Below, piece by piece: positions 1 to 12,382 of a stretch of 64,000 nucleotides of DNA (its first letter is position 1; each line of letters opens with the position of its first letter). Made by a program: the position numbers and the translations under genes. This DNA comes from Ipomoea triloba (taxonomy: Eukaryota > Streptophyta > Magnoliopsida > Solanales > Convolvulaceae), in assembly GCF_003576645.1 (NCBI RefSeq), contig NC_044930.1:1322022-1386021 (forward strand), written 5' to 3'. A model generated the notes under the pieces. It had not been told where the DNA came from, ran no database searches, and was given only the letters and a program-made list of their open reading frames with translations.

Positions 1-545
1 TTAAAAAAAAAAAAAAAAAAAAAAAAAAGATGAATCTCTAATGGCATGAAGATGAAAATTAAATTAATATATGGCTTGTTCTTAACATTTTTTATAAATT
101 AAATAGTATGGAAAAAAAATGCTAATGTAATTAAAACAGTTAAGTGGCTGCAATCCCTCATCAAAGTTGAATTGAATCCCTCATCAGACCTACTCCTAAT
201 ACATAGCATAGCATACCATATAGCATGTTAAGAACAAGAAGACATGGATGAAAGAAGTGGAATGCAATATACATTTGCAGAGTTTACACAGTGCATACCA
301 TCGAATAGCGATTGCAAATTTCTCTGCAAATTTTCATAGCACATTTAATCGTGCTGTGGCCTGTGGGTGCTACAACATAGCATTTCATTTGATTTTGATA
401 TATAGTTTTCTTTGCCTAAAATTGTACACAATTACAGACACGGGTATCAACAACCTAAACTACAAAGCATTCAAGTGGCATGGTGTATATCTATGATACA
501 CACCACGAAAAATTAATCTACACCTCATTTATATATGTACCTACC
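1..545. other. 3' flank of the DGD1 gene, with A-tract
   Basis: AT-rich sequence that opens with an A homopolymer (about 3-28). No coding region can be supported here. The part next to position 546 probably holds the 3' UTR of the minus-strand DGD1 gene. Confidence 0.6.
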
Positions 546-3500
546 CTACCAGGTATACACTGGGTTTTCCACTTCAGGGGGCAGAAGATGGAGATCGTTA
601 GAATGTTCTTTGTTATAGTCCCGCGTACCTGGAATAGCGCCAGTGCACAACCTCAGAAACTCATTCCCCGTGAGACAATAATGGGCGAATGCCAAGCTAC
701 CATCGACCATTTCTCCCAGGTTGGGCATGGAAGTTGATTTCACAATGCCCTTCTGGTTTCTTCTGTCTAGAAGCATTTCGTTGTTCAAGATCTTGTCGAG
801 GTCGGAAAATTCTAGGAATCTTTGCGTGGCAGCCTCCCATGAGAGCTTATATCTCTGCTCGGGGGTAAGAGGCTGAGGCTCGCTGGACATTGCTTCTTTA
901 ATTTTGACTACGAACTCTTCTGGTGACTTGTATGTCAAGCAGTTGGGGAATGTCCTGAAAAACTCGTTTGATGGGTGGTCGGCACAAACAACAAATTTAC
1001 CCATGGCAAGAGCCTCAGCTGTTGCGGTACACAGCACATCACTCACACTGGGATTTATAAAGACCTTGTAACTGCAAGTAAAAATGGTGTAAATTAGAAC
1101 AGGTAAAAGAAGGCACTCAAGAAAAAAGTTAGTAGCTATGACTAAGCATCATTCGTGCATGGAGAATTCATAATTCATTAAATCCATTCCATTTTTATGT
1201 GTGGGTAAGTGATAACCTGGGTCAGTTAATGTCTCTATAGCTATGTTGCACCATTATTGAAGAAGACAATTAACAGATCTGTGTATTGCCTTAATATTAT
1301 ACAAGGTTCTATATGTCTTACCCATGAAGAGAATCATCAGCATGGTCTCTGCCTTTCATAAAGTTGACATTTAGATTCAACCGTTTAGCTGCGCTCTGAA
1401 CTTCATGAGCATCTTCCCCGTTTCCAAAAGCATCCAAGTTGAAGCCGTCGAGATCCTTTTTGTGCTTTGATAGGAGATCAATCAACTCTCTGTACCCCTT
1501 TGCCCAAACCATCTTGCCTAAGAAATATGCTCCTTTTGAGAAAACCTGCTCTCCACGTTCCCGGTCAGCAGCAATTTTATCTCCAATCTTCAGAAACTTT
1601 GGATTGACACCATGAACATTGCATATAGTGGACTTTGGTAAATCTTGTGTTGCAGCAGAAAGGCGGAGAACCTAATTGGAAAAAAAAAAGTCATTTTAAG
1701 TGATTATTCTTTATAGAATATGTTTAATGACCTGTTATGGAATTATGCAATGAATGCCAACAAATTTGGGTTACAGCAGTACCTTGTGGCAGTACACTCT
1801 TGTGACCCAATTATTTATATGTTTAACAAAGAAAGCTTGCAAAGCCCCATTCTTCTCTCTCTTGATATACTCCAAGTAATTTGTGTGAACAATACCAACC
1901 ACATGGTTAAATTTATCCGTCCAGCGTTTACCATGATGGTACCAGTTTAGATGTTCTGGCTCCTCCAAGATTGCAATATCAGCATCCTTTGATGGAATGA
2001 ACTGAGTAGTATCTCCAGCAGGTATTATACTCCGCCTTGATTTTGAGAACTTAATGAGGAAAAAAACATAAGTCTAAACATTCGCATAATTCGTGGCTTA
2101 GAACGGTATAATCCAGCAAATTCATCAAGAAGACAGGAACTAACCTTTGCAGGATAAAACGAGATCTTGAAATCGGTCTTAAAACCAATCCTCTCCTCAA
2201 GCCAGTTGCGCATATAATTTTCTTGCTCTTCTGCTGAACTAAACGTGAGATTGTTTGGATAAACCAGCTCTTGGTCAGATTTACAAAGCCATGGAACCAA
2301 CAATGTGACATTCTGCTTCGCAGTGTTGGCCAAATAAGCAGCTCGGAACAGTGGGTTTACAGCTGTTCCAGTCATCCAAGGAAGGCTAGCAGTTGTGATT
2401 ATGGATACATGCCTTTTACCATCTGAATGGTTCCTTTTTGTTGAATCAGTCCAAAAGCCACCTTCATAAGAATGACCTGTGCTTTGTAGAACAGTGGCAA
2501 TTCTTAAATCCAGCTCATCAGAAATACTATCACTTGCAACGATTAAGGACTCTCCTTCAGGTAAAGACTGTAACATCTGGTTCTTGCGTTTACTGAATAA
2601 ATTCTCCACTATCTTGTCTGATATTCCTGCGACAGTGCCATCAAATCAAACACTCAGAGAATGTTGGCATGGCAAAGACAAGGAGCACAAACCAGAATTA
2701 CCATAAAAGAAAGACTAAAGTTGAGAAGGAAATGTGTACCTCTTGTAATTCCAAGCTGATCCAAAAAGGGGCTGGACTGTCTTACCAAATAAGCCAACAA
2801 TTCTGGCACATCCAATGGTGGCACTTCCTGCATAATGTGAACTCCAGGGTAAGGAGATACTCGTCTACTGTAATTAACTTTAATAAGCGAAAGCAAGGTA
2901 TTCATCAGTTTATGAGTGTTTATCTAATTTAGTAGCATGGAAAATTTTCCATTTTCCAACTCCATTTTCTCACTTTTTCATTCTCCAAAAGTGGGCTAAC
3001 TTGGAGATTCACAAATGTTTTCTAAAGCCTATATTCAGAGAAGCTATTTTTTAAAATATTTGCCTTTTATCTACTTGGTCGAAACAAGCACCAAATTGTG
3101 CAGGCTCATGTGCTCACTAGTTGTACTCAATTTACAGCATTGTTATCCTTTGCAACATAAAGATGCCAATGCTAACTCAAACTGGAGTATATAGTTCAAG
3201 AACTGCAAAAACAGATTGGTCATCTTGTATACACAAAAGGATTCATCAATTGATTGCTCTAGGGTACAACTCTTAAAAGATCTGGATGCACTATGGAAAG
3301 GAGTCCATAAAATAATTAAAGAATTTGATAAGAAACAAACCTTTGTTTCCTCTGGCTCCTTGCAAATTGATTTCTGCAGAAATATTAAACAATTAAAAAA
3401 AGAAATTCACTTCAATCTCAGAGCAGTATGTAAGATCAAGTTTCAGATACAGTATATTAGCCACCAGAACTGTGCAGTTACGAATATCAGGACGTATTTT

Positions 3501-5248
3501 CATAAGAATTGTACATATATCTCATAAACTTTAATCTGGACAATGCTTTGAAGAAACCAGGTCTGTCCAGGAGTGATAAGCAGCAGAATAAAATGTATCA
3601 CAGCAAATGAAGGCAGTATCGGCGGTGATGGAATAAAAAGAAACTCAGCAATCAATTTGCCAAGTGTTCACAGCTTACAAGTAGTCAAGTACAAATGCAT
3701 ATTCAGCTCTTAGGCACCATAAAATCTGATACTTATTTGTTTGTCCATATAAAATTTATGCAACATTTCTAGTGCCAATTTTTACAGTTCCATATATCAA
3801 CTATACAAGCATCCTCAAAGCCACTCAAGTTACCTAGCCACCTCGGTCCCTAGCTACATATGTAATCAAATTTCTTTGCAAAACCTATGATATTGGGAAA
3901 TGTGAAAGCTGTTCACAAGGATGGATCCCATCCATTCTAAAGCTATAGCGCTAGTTAAACCCAAGTGTGGCATTCTGTTTCACCACAAAAGTCAATTCAA
4001 CTATTTTTGTACTGTGACAGGCTAATATGCAATTGTGACACATTACTCCATCGGATTTTGATATCTGAAAAGCAAGAACTTGCTGATACTAAAAAGCAAC
4101 CTACAAATACCTTGACATGCATCACTTTGTTAAGCCCAAGAGAAAATATTGCCTAACATACTTCCAGCAAAAATATATCTCTAGTATCCCATTTAAGCTT
4201 TTATTCCTCCCATACAAAGCTTCAACCACCATCTCCACAGCACAGACAAACAAGCTTATATTTTATTCTAAGAAAAATTATATAAAAATAAAATAAGAGG
4301 GAGAGAGAGAACAGGATTCTAGAGAATATATTTTTGCAGTGGAATTGAACAGGTGGAGAGAATGATTAACAATAATACATAAATAATTGAAACCTGGCTG
4401 AATTGATTATTAGGCATCTAGCCACAACCTCTTGAAATTTGACTATACTGAACCTTACCTAATTTAAGCTACATTATACTAAATCCAGTATCTAGAGTCT
4501 AGACTCTGAAAAGATATAGCTTAAAACTCAGGATTGCCGAAATTCAACACATAGCAATCCAACATTCAAAAGTATAAAATAAATGATGTTATACTAGCAA
4601 GCAGCAAGAGTAAAAATTACTTACCAGACTTGATTTTACTTTCTCTACGAATTCGCTATTCTTAATCCCTTCCAGAATCTCCGCCGGTGAAGAGCTTGTA
4701 GTCTTGAGCTCTGCCTCAATCTCCTTACACCGCGTCTGCAAGGCTTTAATTGGCTCCCAACTGGATTCCCCGGAGTGGCCTTCCTCCTTTTCCCCTCCTT
4801 CCGTGAACCTCAGCCGCCTCCTCCACGTCCTCCACCTCTCACTCTCGCTCTCCTCCTCGAAATCCGGCGCAATCGCGTTCCTAAACGCTGACAAGTCAAT
4901 CCGAAGCTTCCCTTTCGTGCCCCACTTGAAGTCCGGCGACGAGTACGCCCTCCGAAACTCCGAAATCTTCGGGCGGAGCTTCTTAACGAACTCGATCTCT
5001 GCCGGAGTCGTAACAGCCGACGCCGTAACTGTCGGGACAGTAAACGAGGCGGAGTTAATGAAGTGCTCCACCCCCTGGTCGGCAAGTTTGAAGATGGAGT
5101 TAGCTCGGTTCCTGAGAAGCTCAATATCCGCGTCGGCTGAGGTTCGCATCTCCCGCAAACCCTTGGAGATGAACGACACGATCGAGGCGGAACTCGCCGT
5201 CCCCGTCCCCGGCGCCGTCCTCGCCTCCGCCGGCTTAATATTAATCAT
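546..5248 (-). CDS. DGD1: Digalactosyldiacylglycerol synthase 1, chloroplastic (DGD1)
   Basis: Galactolipid synthase of the chloroplast outer envelope. It transfers galactose from UDP-galactose to MGDG to make DGDG, the main bilayer lipid of thylakoids. I join seven exons on the minus strand: 5248-4625, 3373-3341, 2827-2740, 2626-2145, 2049-1783, 1671-1322 and 1071-546. All use GT-AG borders, and the total of 2370 nt closes in frame to 789 residues. The long N-terminal extension (about 220 residues, with FISKGLREM and [15 protein letters not shown]) marks the DGD1 type; DGD2 lacks it. The GT-B (GT4) part has [48 protein letters not shown] and [19 protein letters not shown]. Exon 2 is an 11-codon microexon ([11 protein letters not shown]). 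Length and exon order match the known DGD1 family (about 808 residues in Arabidopsis, from memory). The ATG at 5248 is the first in frame after the 5' UTR. No disruption was seen. Confidence 0.96.
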
Positions 5249-6480
5249 AATCGTTTTTTCTATTTCCCCACAATCAAATTCCGATCAGATTAACCCAAAA
5301 TTCACTCACTAGGGTTCTCGGAGAATTCGAGTTTTGGTTTGGGGGAAATGAAAACGATTCCGGGGCGGCTTAGGATTTAACGGCTAGGATTTTTTGTGGC
5401 CAATTTTTTCCACTTATTTGGGGTTCCCTTCCTACGGTCCTGGGCAAAGGAGAGACACGTGGTTGAACACGTAAGATCAGTCCGTGTTGAATATAGATTC
5501 GCGGGAGATGATGTGGAGCCCCGGAATCCGTTGACGTGTTTTCGTTCACGTGAGTTGGATAACGATGTGGGTCCATGTGGCATTTTACGCATGGGCTAGC
5601 TTGTACTTTCTCGGACGCTTCTTCTCGTCAGCTACTCACTTTTGTCCCAACTCCTCGAACATTCCACTAGAATATTCTGGACCCGAGACACGAATATGCA
5701 ACGCCAAACTTTCTTTCTATTGAACATTCAATATATAAATTTAAACATTTATTTAGTATATAAATGGTATATTTTAGATACGAATCGACTTTACAATATA
5801 GACTCGAGTCCACAAAATAATTTGCTCCATTGAGTAATAATTGCGGCCTTGCGAGTTTCTCTTATTACAAAATTTTTTCGACAATTTTTTTAAATTGGTC
5901 AGATAATTTGCTTAATAAACCATACTAATAAGATTTCAAGTTTTGTTTCTTGTGATTAATTTTTTCCGTTTAAATCAGTTAACTATGAACAATTTAGATT
6001 GAATTATCGTTTGGAGTTCGGTACCAACATCTTTTGGCATCTCTAATGGGCTCCATTTCCAAAAGCCCAATAGACCTCTGTTTTCAATATTGTTGAAATG
6101 AGAACCGAATTTCAGCCCAATGGGCCTCTGTTTTCAATGATAACCGAATTACAGCCCAACGTCTACTTTTGGCCCATTAGAACCGACAGCCGTCGGCTTC
6201 TCACCGCCGCAATGTGACACGTGCGACTGTTCTTTCTTACCCGATCGCGAAAATCCTTAACGACGAAGAATCCGAGTCATCGGACACGACTCACGAGATG
6301 CCACAGGGGCATAACCGTAATTGGAAAGGATGGGATGTGCCATCCTCGCAAAATGGAACACTATAACGCTTCCTATTTCATCAATTTCTTCTTTTTTCTT
6401 ATTCTTACGCAGTTTATATTTGTGCAAATTTCTTCTTTTTCTTAACAGGGTAATTCAGATCAGAAGCTGAAGTGGGGAAG
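5249..6480. promoter_or_regulatory. Divergent promoter between DGD1 and the LRAT-domain gene, with three G-boxes
   Basis: Spacer of about 1.2 kb between two head-to-head genes. Three palindromic CACGTG cores lie at 5456-5461, 5547-5552 and 6218-6223, and a TGACGT core at about 5532-5537. G-boxes bind bZIP and bHLH factors (light, ABA, PIF/HY5 classes). That they work here is inference. The middle (about 5715-5825) holds an AT-rich dispersed repeat that also occurs elsewhere in the window. The short ORFs inside are not supported as genes. Confidence 0.5.
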
Positions 6481-8359
6481 ATGGGGTTGCTTTCCAACAG
6501 GTATGGATTCAATTTTCAATCGAACTTCTTATAAATTTCTTTTCTTTTTCCTTTTTACCCAGTTTTATCGGTTTATGATTCTGGGTTTCCTCGTTTCTTG
6601 ATCGAAACATACACAACAGAGTTGTTAAGAGCAGCCTTAAACCTGGGGATCATATATATTCATGGCGCACAGCTTACATTTATGCTCATCATGGTCTGAA
6701 CCTCTCTTTCCCTCCCTCTGTGCGCGTGGTTTTGTGTTTAGTCTTGTGGTTTTGCTATCCTTAGTATCTGATTTTTAAAAAACAGCAAGTAATTTTGAGG
6801 AAAAATGAGAACTTTTATATGGCTGCACTGCTAATTAGATGTTGCTGCTAAATGGGTATTGATTGCTTGGTAAAAGCTTGATAGGCTAAGTATTATTATA
6901 AAGATTTGATCTTTTCTTTGTGGGAGATGGTGGTTGTTGGGGGAAGGTAGATTTCAGGATCCCTTGAGGAGAGGAAATAGAACAATTAGGTAAATTACCC
7001 CTAACTCATAGGCTCAAACCAAGAAAGTAAATAGGCCAGGAATTGAACTTAGAAACTTCTAATTACCGAGCCAACAGTTTGACTAACTTGGCTGGGATAA
7101 ATCTATCCAACATAATTCAGACATAAATAACTGTAAATGGATATGCATTATGAAGTATTGTATATGGATCACCTTGCTCTAAGTCTGAGTTCCTCAATTG
7201 CTTTTATGGCTGTACTTCTACAAGTTTATTGTGGACTGTCACTGTCCTCGTTTAGAGATCCTGCGCTGATTTTACTTCATCCAGGAAATGTATAAATTTT
7301 CCTTCTGGATAGGCAAATTTTTATGCATGGGGTTGTGATTATAGATGTTTCATTTAGGATTGTGGTTTAGCTTGGAATTGTTCCCCCTTTTTGCCTCATC
7401 GATGTTTCTGTTATGACATTTGCTGTCAAATTTTTGAGCATCACCATGAACAAATTTTCAGTCAATTTCAATATCTGAAATGCCATTGAACCTCCGTTTT
7501 CCTTCATCTAGTTTCTTAGCAATATAATCTTTGGCTTTACAATTTCAATAGACATGAGGATGAAAATTGAAAAGTCTAGTCTTTGACAGGTATCTATGTT
7601 GGGGATAATAAAGTTGTCCACTTCACTAGACACGGTCAAGAAGTGGGAACCGGGACTGTGTTGGATCTCCTCTTGGTGAGCTCGGGACCTGCTCGGACTC
7701 GTGTGCCTTGTACCACCTGTACCCCACTGGGAGATGGTCACGGGGTTAGCTTGTCGTGTTTGGACTGCTTCCTTGCTGGTGGTGTTCTGTACCGCTTTGA
7801 ATATTCAGTCAGCCCTGCTCTCTTTCTCGCGAAGGCGCGGGGAGGAACTTGCTCTCTCGCGGTCTCGGATGAAGATGATGTCGTGGTGCACCGGGCGAAC
7901 TACCTCCTCAGAAACGGCTTTGGGTGCTACAACGTGTTCAAGAACAACTGCGAAGATTTCGCTATCTACTGCAAGACAGGGCTGCTTGTGCTCGACCAGA
8001 GCACAATGGGGCAAAGCGGGCAGGCTGTGTCTATAATTGGCGGGCCTCTGGCAGCCGTTCTGTCCACGCCGTTGCGCCTCGTCACCACCAACGTCTACGG
8101 GATGGTGGCCATGGCTGTCGGGGTATACTGTGCCAGCCGCTATGCTGCTGATATTGGCATGCGTGGAGACGTGGTCAAGGTGAGCGTTGAGGATCTTACG
8201 AGGAGGCTAGCAACGGGCCTGTATCAGGTTCTTGAACCAAGTCTCCCCGCTTTGCCAGCTCCGGCCGCCACCGGGGCTTTGCCAACTCCGGCCGCCACCG
8301 GGAATTTGCCAACTCCGGCCGCTACCGGGGCGTTGCCAACTCCGGTTGCTACCAGCTAG
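6481..8359 (+). CDS. LRAT-domain protein (LEAD-14-like)
   Basis: NlpC/P60-superfamily thiol enzyme of the plant LRAT/H-rev107 group. Animal relatives act as acyltransferases or phospholipases; the plant substrate is not established. Three exons (6481-6500, 6620-6693, 7590-8359) join in frame to 287 residues. Exon 1 is only 20 nt, and the start MGLLSNR fits the family. Seen motifs are LKPGDHIYSWRTAY, the likely catalytic His31 (AHHGIYVG), His42 (VVHFTR) and Cys152 in NNCEDFAIYC. A Cys-rich insertion sits between (CTTC, then CLDCFLAGG). A hydrophobic segment near residues 170-210 may anchor the protein to a membrane. The C-terminus is unusual: four tandem 27-bp units (8250-8357) encode nine-residue Pro/Ala/Thr repeats of the type LPTPAATGA. 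Intron 2 (about 0.9 kb) contains a SINE-like fragment. Confidence 0.9.
6950..7110 (-). repeat. tRNA-derived SINE-like fragment in LRAT intron 2
   Basis: Read on the minus strand, this intron segment has the layout of a plant SINE head. A tRNA-like A-box region (AGTTAGTCAAACTGTTGGCT) is followed about 30-40 nt later by a B-box-like GTTCAATTCC. There is no tRNA fold or intact 3' end, so this is a degraded insertion at best. Confidence 0.35.
8250..8357 (+). repeat. Coding minisatellite, four 27-bp units
   Basis: Units begin at 8250, 8277, 8304 and 8331. All keep the reading frame and encode near-identical LPxPAATGx nonapeptides at the very end of the LRAT-domain protein. Units 1-3 differ by a few bases; the last is more diverged and runs into the stop codon. 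Such arrays tend to vary in copy number between accessions. Confidence 0.9.
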
Positions 8360-8876
8360 AAATACTATTTAGCTTGCATGAAGGGTGGAAATATGTGCTA
8401 ATATATGCTATAGAGATTTGCATTGTTGCCTGTAGTATACTCTATATAATACTATTTGTAATGATTCATTAGTTTCAATGAGACTTGAATCTAAAACCTA
8501 TTATAAGGACGAAAACAACTCAGATATTACTCGGCCCGTATAAAGTGTCGAGTTCAAAACTTATAAATTACTTTCTATGTTTCATTTTATATGTTGTGTG
8601 TTATTTATTGGTCGGATTAATTGTTTTTTCGTTTGTTTTAGTTATTGGAATTGTGATCATATTGAATATATTGTTTCTAAGTTTTAAGAATTTGTGAATA
8701 CAATGAAGGTTATTAAAAACTGTGAATTTTTAAAATGTAAATTGTGAACATTTAGTATGTAAATTGTGTATTTTTGAACTCGATTTACCGAATAATTTGC
8801 CTTCGCTTTCAATCTAGGCTCCAAAAACCTTTTCATGGGCTCCAGCCTCCAATTATTTCTTAGATCCACTCTCTAA
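8360..8876. other. LRAT gene 3' flank and dispersed AT-rich repeat
   Basis: Holds the probable 3' UTR of the LRAT gene. At about 8700-8805 there is a copy of a dispersed AT-rich repeat containing AAATTGTGAACATTTAGTATGT. No gene is supported; the two short ORFs lack any protein-family feature. Confidence 0.5.
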
Positions 8877-9241
8877 GAGCATCTTTATTAGTGGAGTTAT
8901 TACGCGGTTTTTGAGAAGTTTTTGTAAGTGTGATTATGAAAGATAAAATGAGAAGGGAGGAAAAAGAGGAAAAAAAATTAAAACAAATCTAATTTAAAAT
9001 AATAATAATAATTTTGCAGAGTTGTCAAGCGCGCCTGACGCGATTGTACGCGTCCGTATGGGCGCTGTTGTGCATGAAACGTGCACATCAGCAACTGTTT
9101 GTGAAGTCAGAAATTACTGTGCTAAAAAGTAAAAAATACCCTTAGATATGAATCCAAAGTCTTTCTCTCATCGCTTCTTTCCCTTCCACCTCAACACCTA
9201 CTGTACCAAAAATCACCAAATATGTATTGGTATAGATGCTC
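8877..9241. mobile_element. Tourist/Harbinger-like MITE
   Basis: A 365-bp element with terminal inverted repeats GAGCATCTTTA (left) and GAGCATCTATA (right end, reverse complement). It is flanked on both sides by TAA (8874-8876 and 9242-9244), the 3-bp target duplication typical of PIF/Harbinger-Tourist elements. It has no coding capacity. The inner part has a GC-rich patch with several CGCG dinucleotides (about 9025-9075). Confidence 0.75.
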
Positions 9242-9244
9242 TAA

Positions 9245-12200
9245 CCCAATATGATCTTGAACTCTGGCTCTCCATTCCTCCATCAACTAAATAGACTCAT
9301 CAATGATCAAAACAAAGTAAGCATGGCTGGCACCATGTCATGGGAACACAGGCCAATCTCATTCATGTGCTATAAATGTTTTTATATTTCACATATTTCA
9401 TTTTATTTCATCGATACAAATTATGTAAATAAAGTATATATGACAATTAGTGAAAATATCAATTCAATGAAATTGAAAGAATTACAACACTACTTTTTTT
9501 AAGAGTAAAGTATAATATATTAATGGTCAAAGATTTCAAATCTGAATCTAAATATGATCTTCTAGAGTTCTAGTGCAACCCACAATCATCATAATAAACT
9601 CATAACCTTGACCGCATGGACATTTCAATTGGTCACAAGAATAAAGTTTAGAAAGAAAGATTATGGATCAAGTCTTACCAACCAGCAACCTCTCCCCTAT
9701 ATTTAGCTGAGTGAGATATTATGATTAACATCCTCCCAATAACTGGGATACGGAATTTAATCTTTTGGAAAAAAATAAACACATAATCTTCAGCAATCTA
9801 GGAAATGGAGATTATTATTGTATATTTATAATTATATTTAATTTTTGAAAGTGATTAGAGGGCCCCCTTAAATAATACTGTAGTACAAACAAAAAGCTTT
9901 CATGGTCATCATAATTGTTTGCACTCTTAAACTGTGGCAGAAGGAACCAAAAGCCAGCATTGCACCGCCCTTCCTTGCAAAAGCTAGTGTCATCATTCAA
10001 TTTTAAAAAATAATTTTTTAATAAAATTTTTAACTAATACATACATTATAAATATAAAAGTAAATTATTTGTCCAAACTCAACATGTCAATTTGAGAAGA
10101 AGTTTTACAAGCTGGACTAGGTAATTAAAGCACATTTCACCGATTAACTTACCATAACTAGACAAGTGGCATCATCTTTTATCGCTCACAAAAGGTGAAT
10201 TTCCTCAGTCCAAGAGTCCCCACACACCGACTCATCCTTAGCAGTCTCTTAGATATGAAGACCAGTACTCGATGCTAACAAGGAACCCACTATATTGGTA
10301 TAATTCTCACACTTTTACACTACAACTATCAAACCCCGATTCTATGTCAATATGTCATTGCCTACTGCACGATCTATCAATATTGACCAGTCTGCCAAAA
10401 GTACTATTTAATTTTACGTGGCACTTATAATCTAAACGATACACTCTTACACAAATCTTGCTCACCGAATCTTTTTGCTCTGAGACGAACTAACAACTGA
10501 GTTGGTCGAACAATTGGATTAATAACCATAAAATTACGTCAAATGCACTTTCTCGTAAATCAAAGAATACTTTTGTCCCACCAATATTAAAATTATTTTA
10601 ATTCAGAGATTAAGAATGGGATATGAAGGATGCATGCAAAAGATGAAGTATAGCTAGGGACATGATGTACATGGTGTGTTTGGAAGGTGAATGTATCATC
10701 CATCCAATATGTAAGTAGAAAAATGAATTATTGGAGTATAATTAATTATTGCATCACATGCAAAGTACCCAAAATAATTATGTATTTTGTTTTTGGTTTC
10801 TTCACGGCCAGCCAAAGGAATGAAACCTTACAAAAGAATACTACCAAACTTAACTTCTAACCTTGTTGAATTGTCTTGTCGACAATAATAAATTCATTTA
10901 TTTATATTTATATAATTAAGAACATATCTGTATATTATATATATTTCTCTTTATTAATTAAACAAATTTAAAAATGAAATTTATAAGATTTTGTCTGGGA
11001 CAAATTAATAATTAAAATTAAAGTTAAAAAAAAAAAAAAGTTTGACTGTTTGTTCTGTTCATGGGAGATGCTGCACAAAAGCCAAAGAAAAGAACTATGC
11101 ATGTGACAAGATGCCACAAAATCTCTATCTTTTTTTCTAAATCCAAAACTTGCTTTTCTAATGCATCTTTATGTCCATTCTATTGTGGATTACTTGCAGT
11201 TTTAATCCTTTAAAATAGGTAAAGAATTCTCCATCGTAATTTGCGTGCTATTACAAAAAAACGAAACCAATAACCTAAAGGTTTAGTAGTTCTCCCATAC
11301 GAGAGTTCAAGGGTTTGAGCTCCAGTGGGCCGATATTAACTCGTTGTATTTCAGTAAGTTGGAAAAGTAGTTATGAACAAACATTCAGACTCTTTGGTGA
11401 CCAAATGTGAAAAGTATATAGTATATGATGTATCTTCTTCCATCAATGCATGCAAGCCATTGATGCATTCCATGCACTGTTGTACTATAAATGTTACCTT
11501 GATGACTCTCGTGCTCTGTCTTTACTCTTTACATGTGAAAATTCTCTGAGATATCTTTAAGGACAGACAGTTGATATCATATGCTGCATTCATGCCTAAC
11601 TAAATGCCTTAATTTCTTCAGCTTCTTTTGTGATCTTTTTGACCTTACAAATGTTAACAGAAAGTAGAAACTAAAGAAAACATGATTTGTCTGCCGCAAA
11701 TCACTGCTCTGGTCTTGGTTTCATCACTTCCTCTTCAAGCCTTTGAAGATGCTGTCATTTTCTTTTTCATTTTTATTTTTTGTTTGAGTGACGAGAAAAA
11801 CCCGCAGTGCCTTGTGACCATAGCTGGTAAAAGACTACAATGAGGTAAACCACGGACTTAAACCCAGAAAACCAATAAAGGTTTAACTTGTAATCTTATG
11901 ATTATCAAGTTAACAGTTGAATTAACTTAAAGATTGTCTCGATATGTCCCTTTCGTTCTTTAATTTAAGAAATGTTTTGCTTTAAAGTTTTACTGTCACA
12001 TTGTGTCATTGTCTACCAGTTATTTAGTATTTAGTACGTTCTGTAGGTGGATATTTCTATATTAAATTACCAAAAATATCTTACCAAATCCCAATATTTT
12101 ACTCCAATTTTTGTTTTTACAACTCACAGAGTCACAGTGCTGTGGTTATCTTCAGAGCTGCATTGTACTACTGTTATATGAGTGTTTCTCACTCCAATTA

Positions 12201-12382
12201 TGGCCCCTCTTTGAGGTTCTCTATTTCAGTATCTGTCATTTTTGGGGCCAACTGTGATCTGAAGTTCATGTTATCTACCATCCCAACACCCTAGATTTGA
12301 CATATGGGGTTTTCAAGAAACACCCACTCTTTATGAGGTCTCATTGCATGCAAAGTTGAGCTTCAGAGTTGAGAGAGCATCC
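9245..12382. other. Intergenic, AT-rich; upstream region of the TMK receptor kinase
   Basis: About 3 kb with no supported gene. It contains simple A/T tracts (for example near 11025-11040) and a weak tRNA/SINE-like stretch near 11265-11345. The last few hundred bases before 12383 should be the promoter and 5' UTR of the receptor kinase. I could not pick out a confident TATA box. Confidence 0.5.

Noticed and set aside
4704..5312. Plus-strand ORF of 202 codons
   Set aside because: Exactly antisense to DGD1 exon 1, whose protein matches the family; a shadow of GC-rich coding sequence.
7701..8036. Plus-strand ORF of 111 codons, and other frames over the LRAT exon
   Set aside because: Shifted frames of the LRAT-domain coding exon.
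11265..11345. tRNA-like stretch
   Set aside because: Has a B-box-like GGTTTGAGCTCC but no cloverleaf; at most a SINE trace, not a tRNA gene.
12344..12382. Longer N-terminus for the TMK kinase
   Set aside because: The upstream extension lacks an ATG (it would start at TTG), and the signal peptide starts directly after the ATG at 12383.
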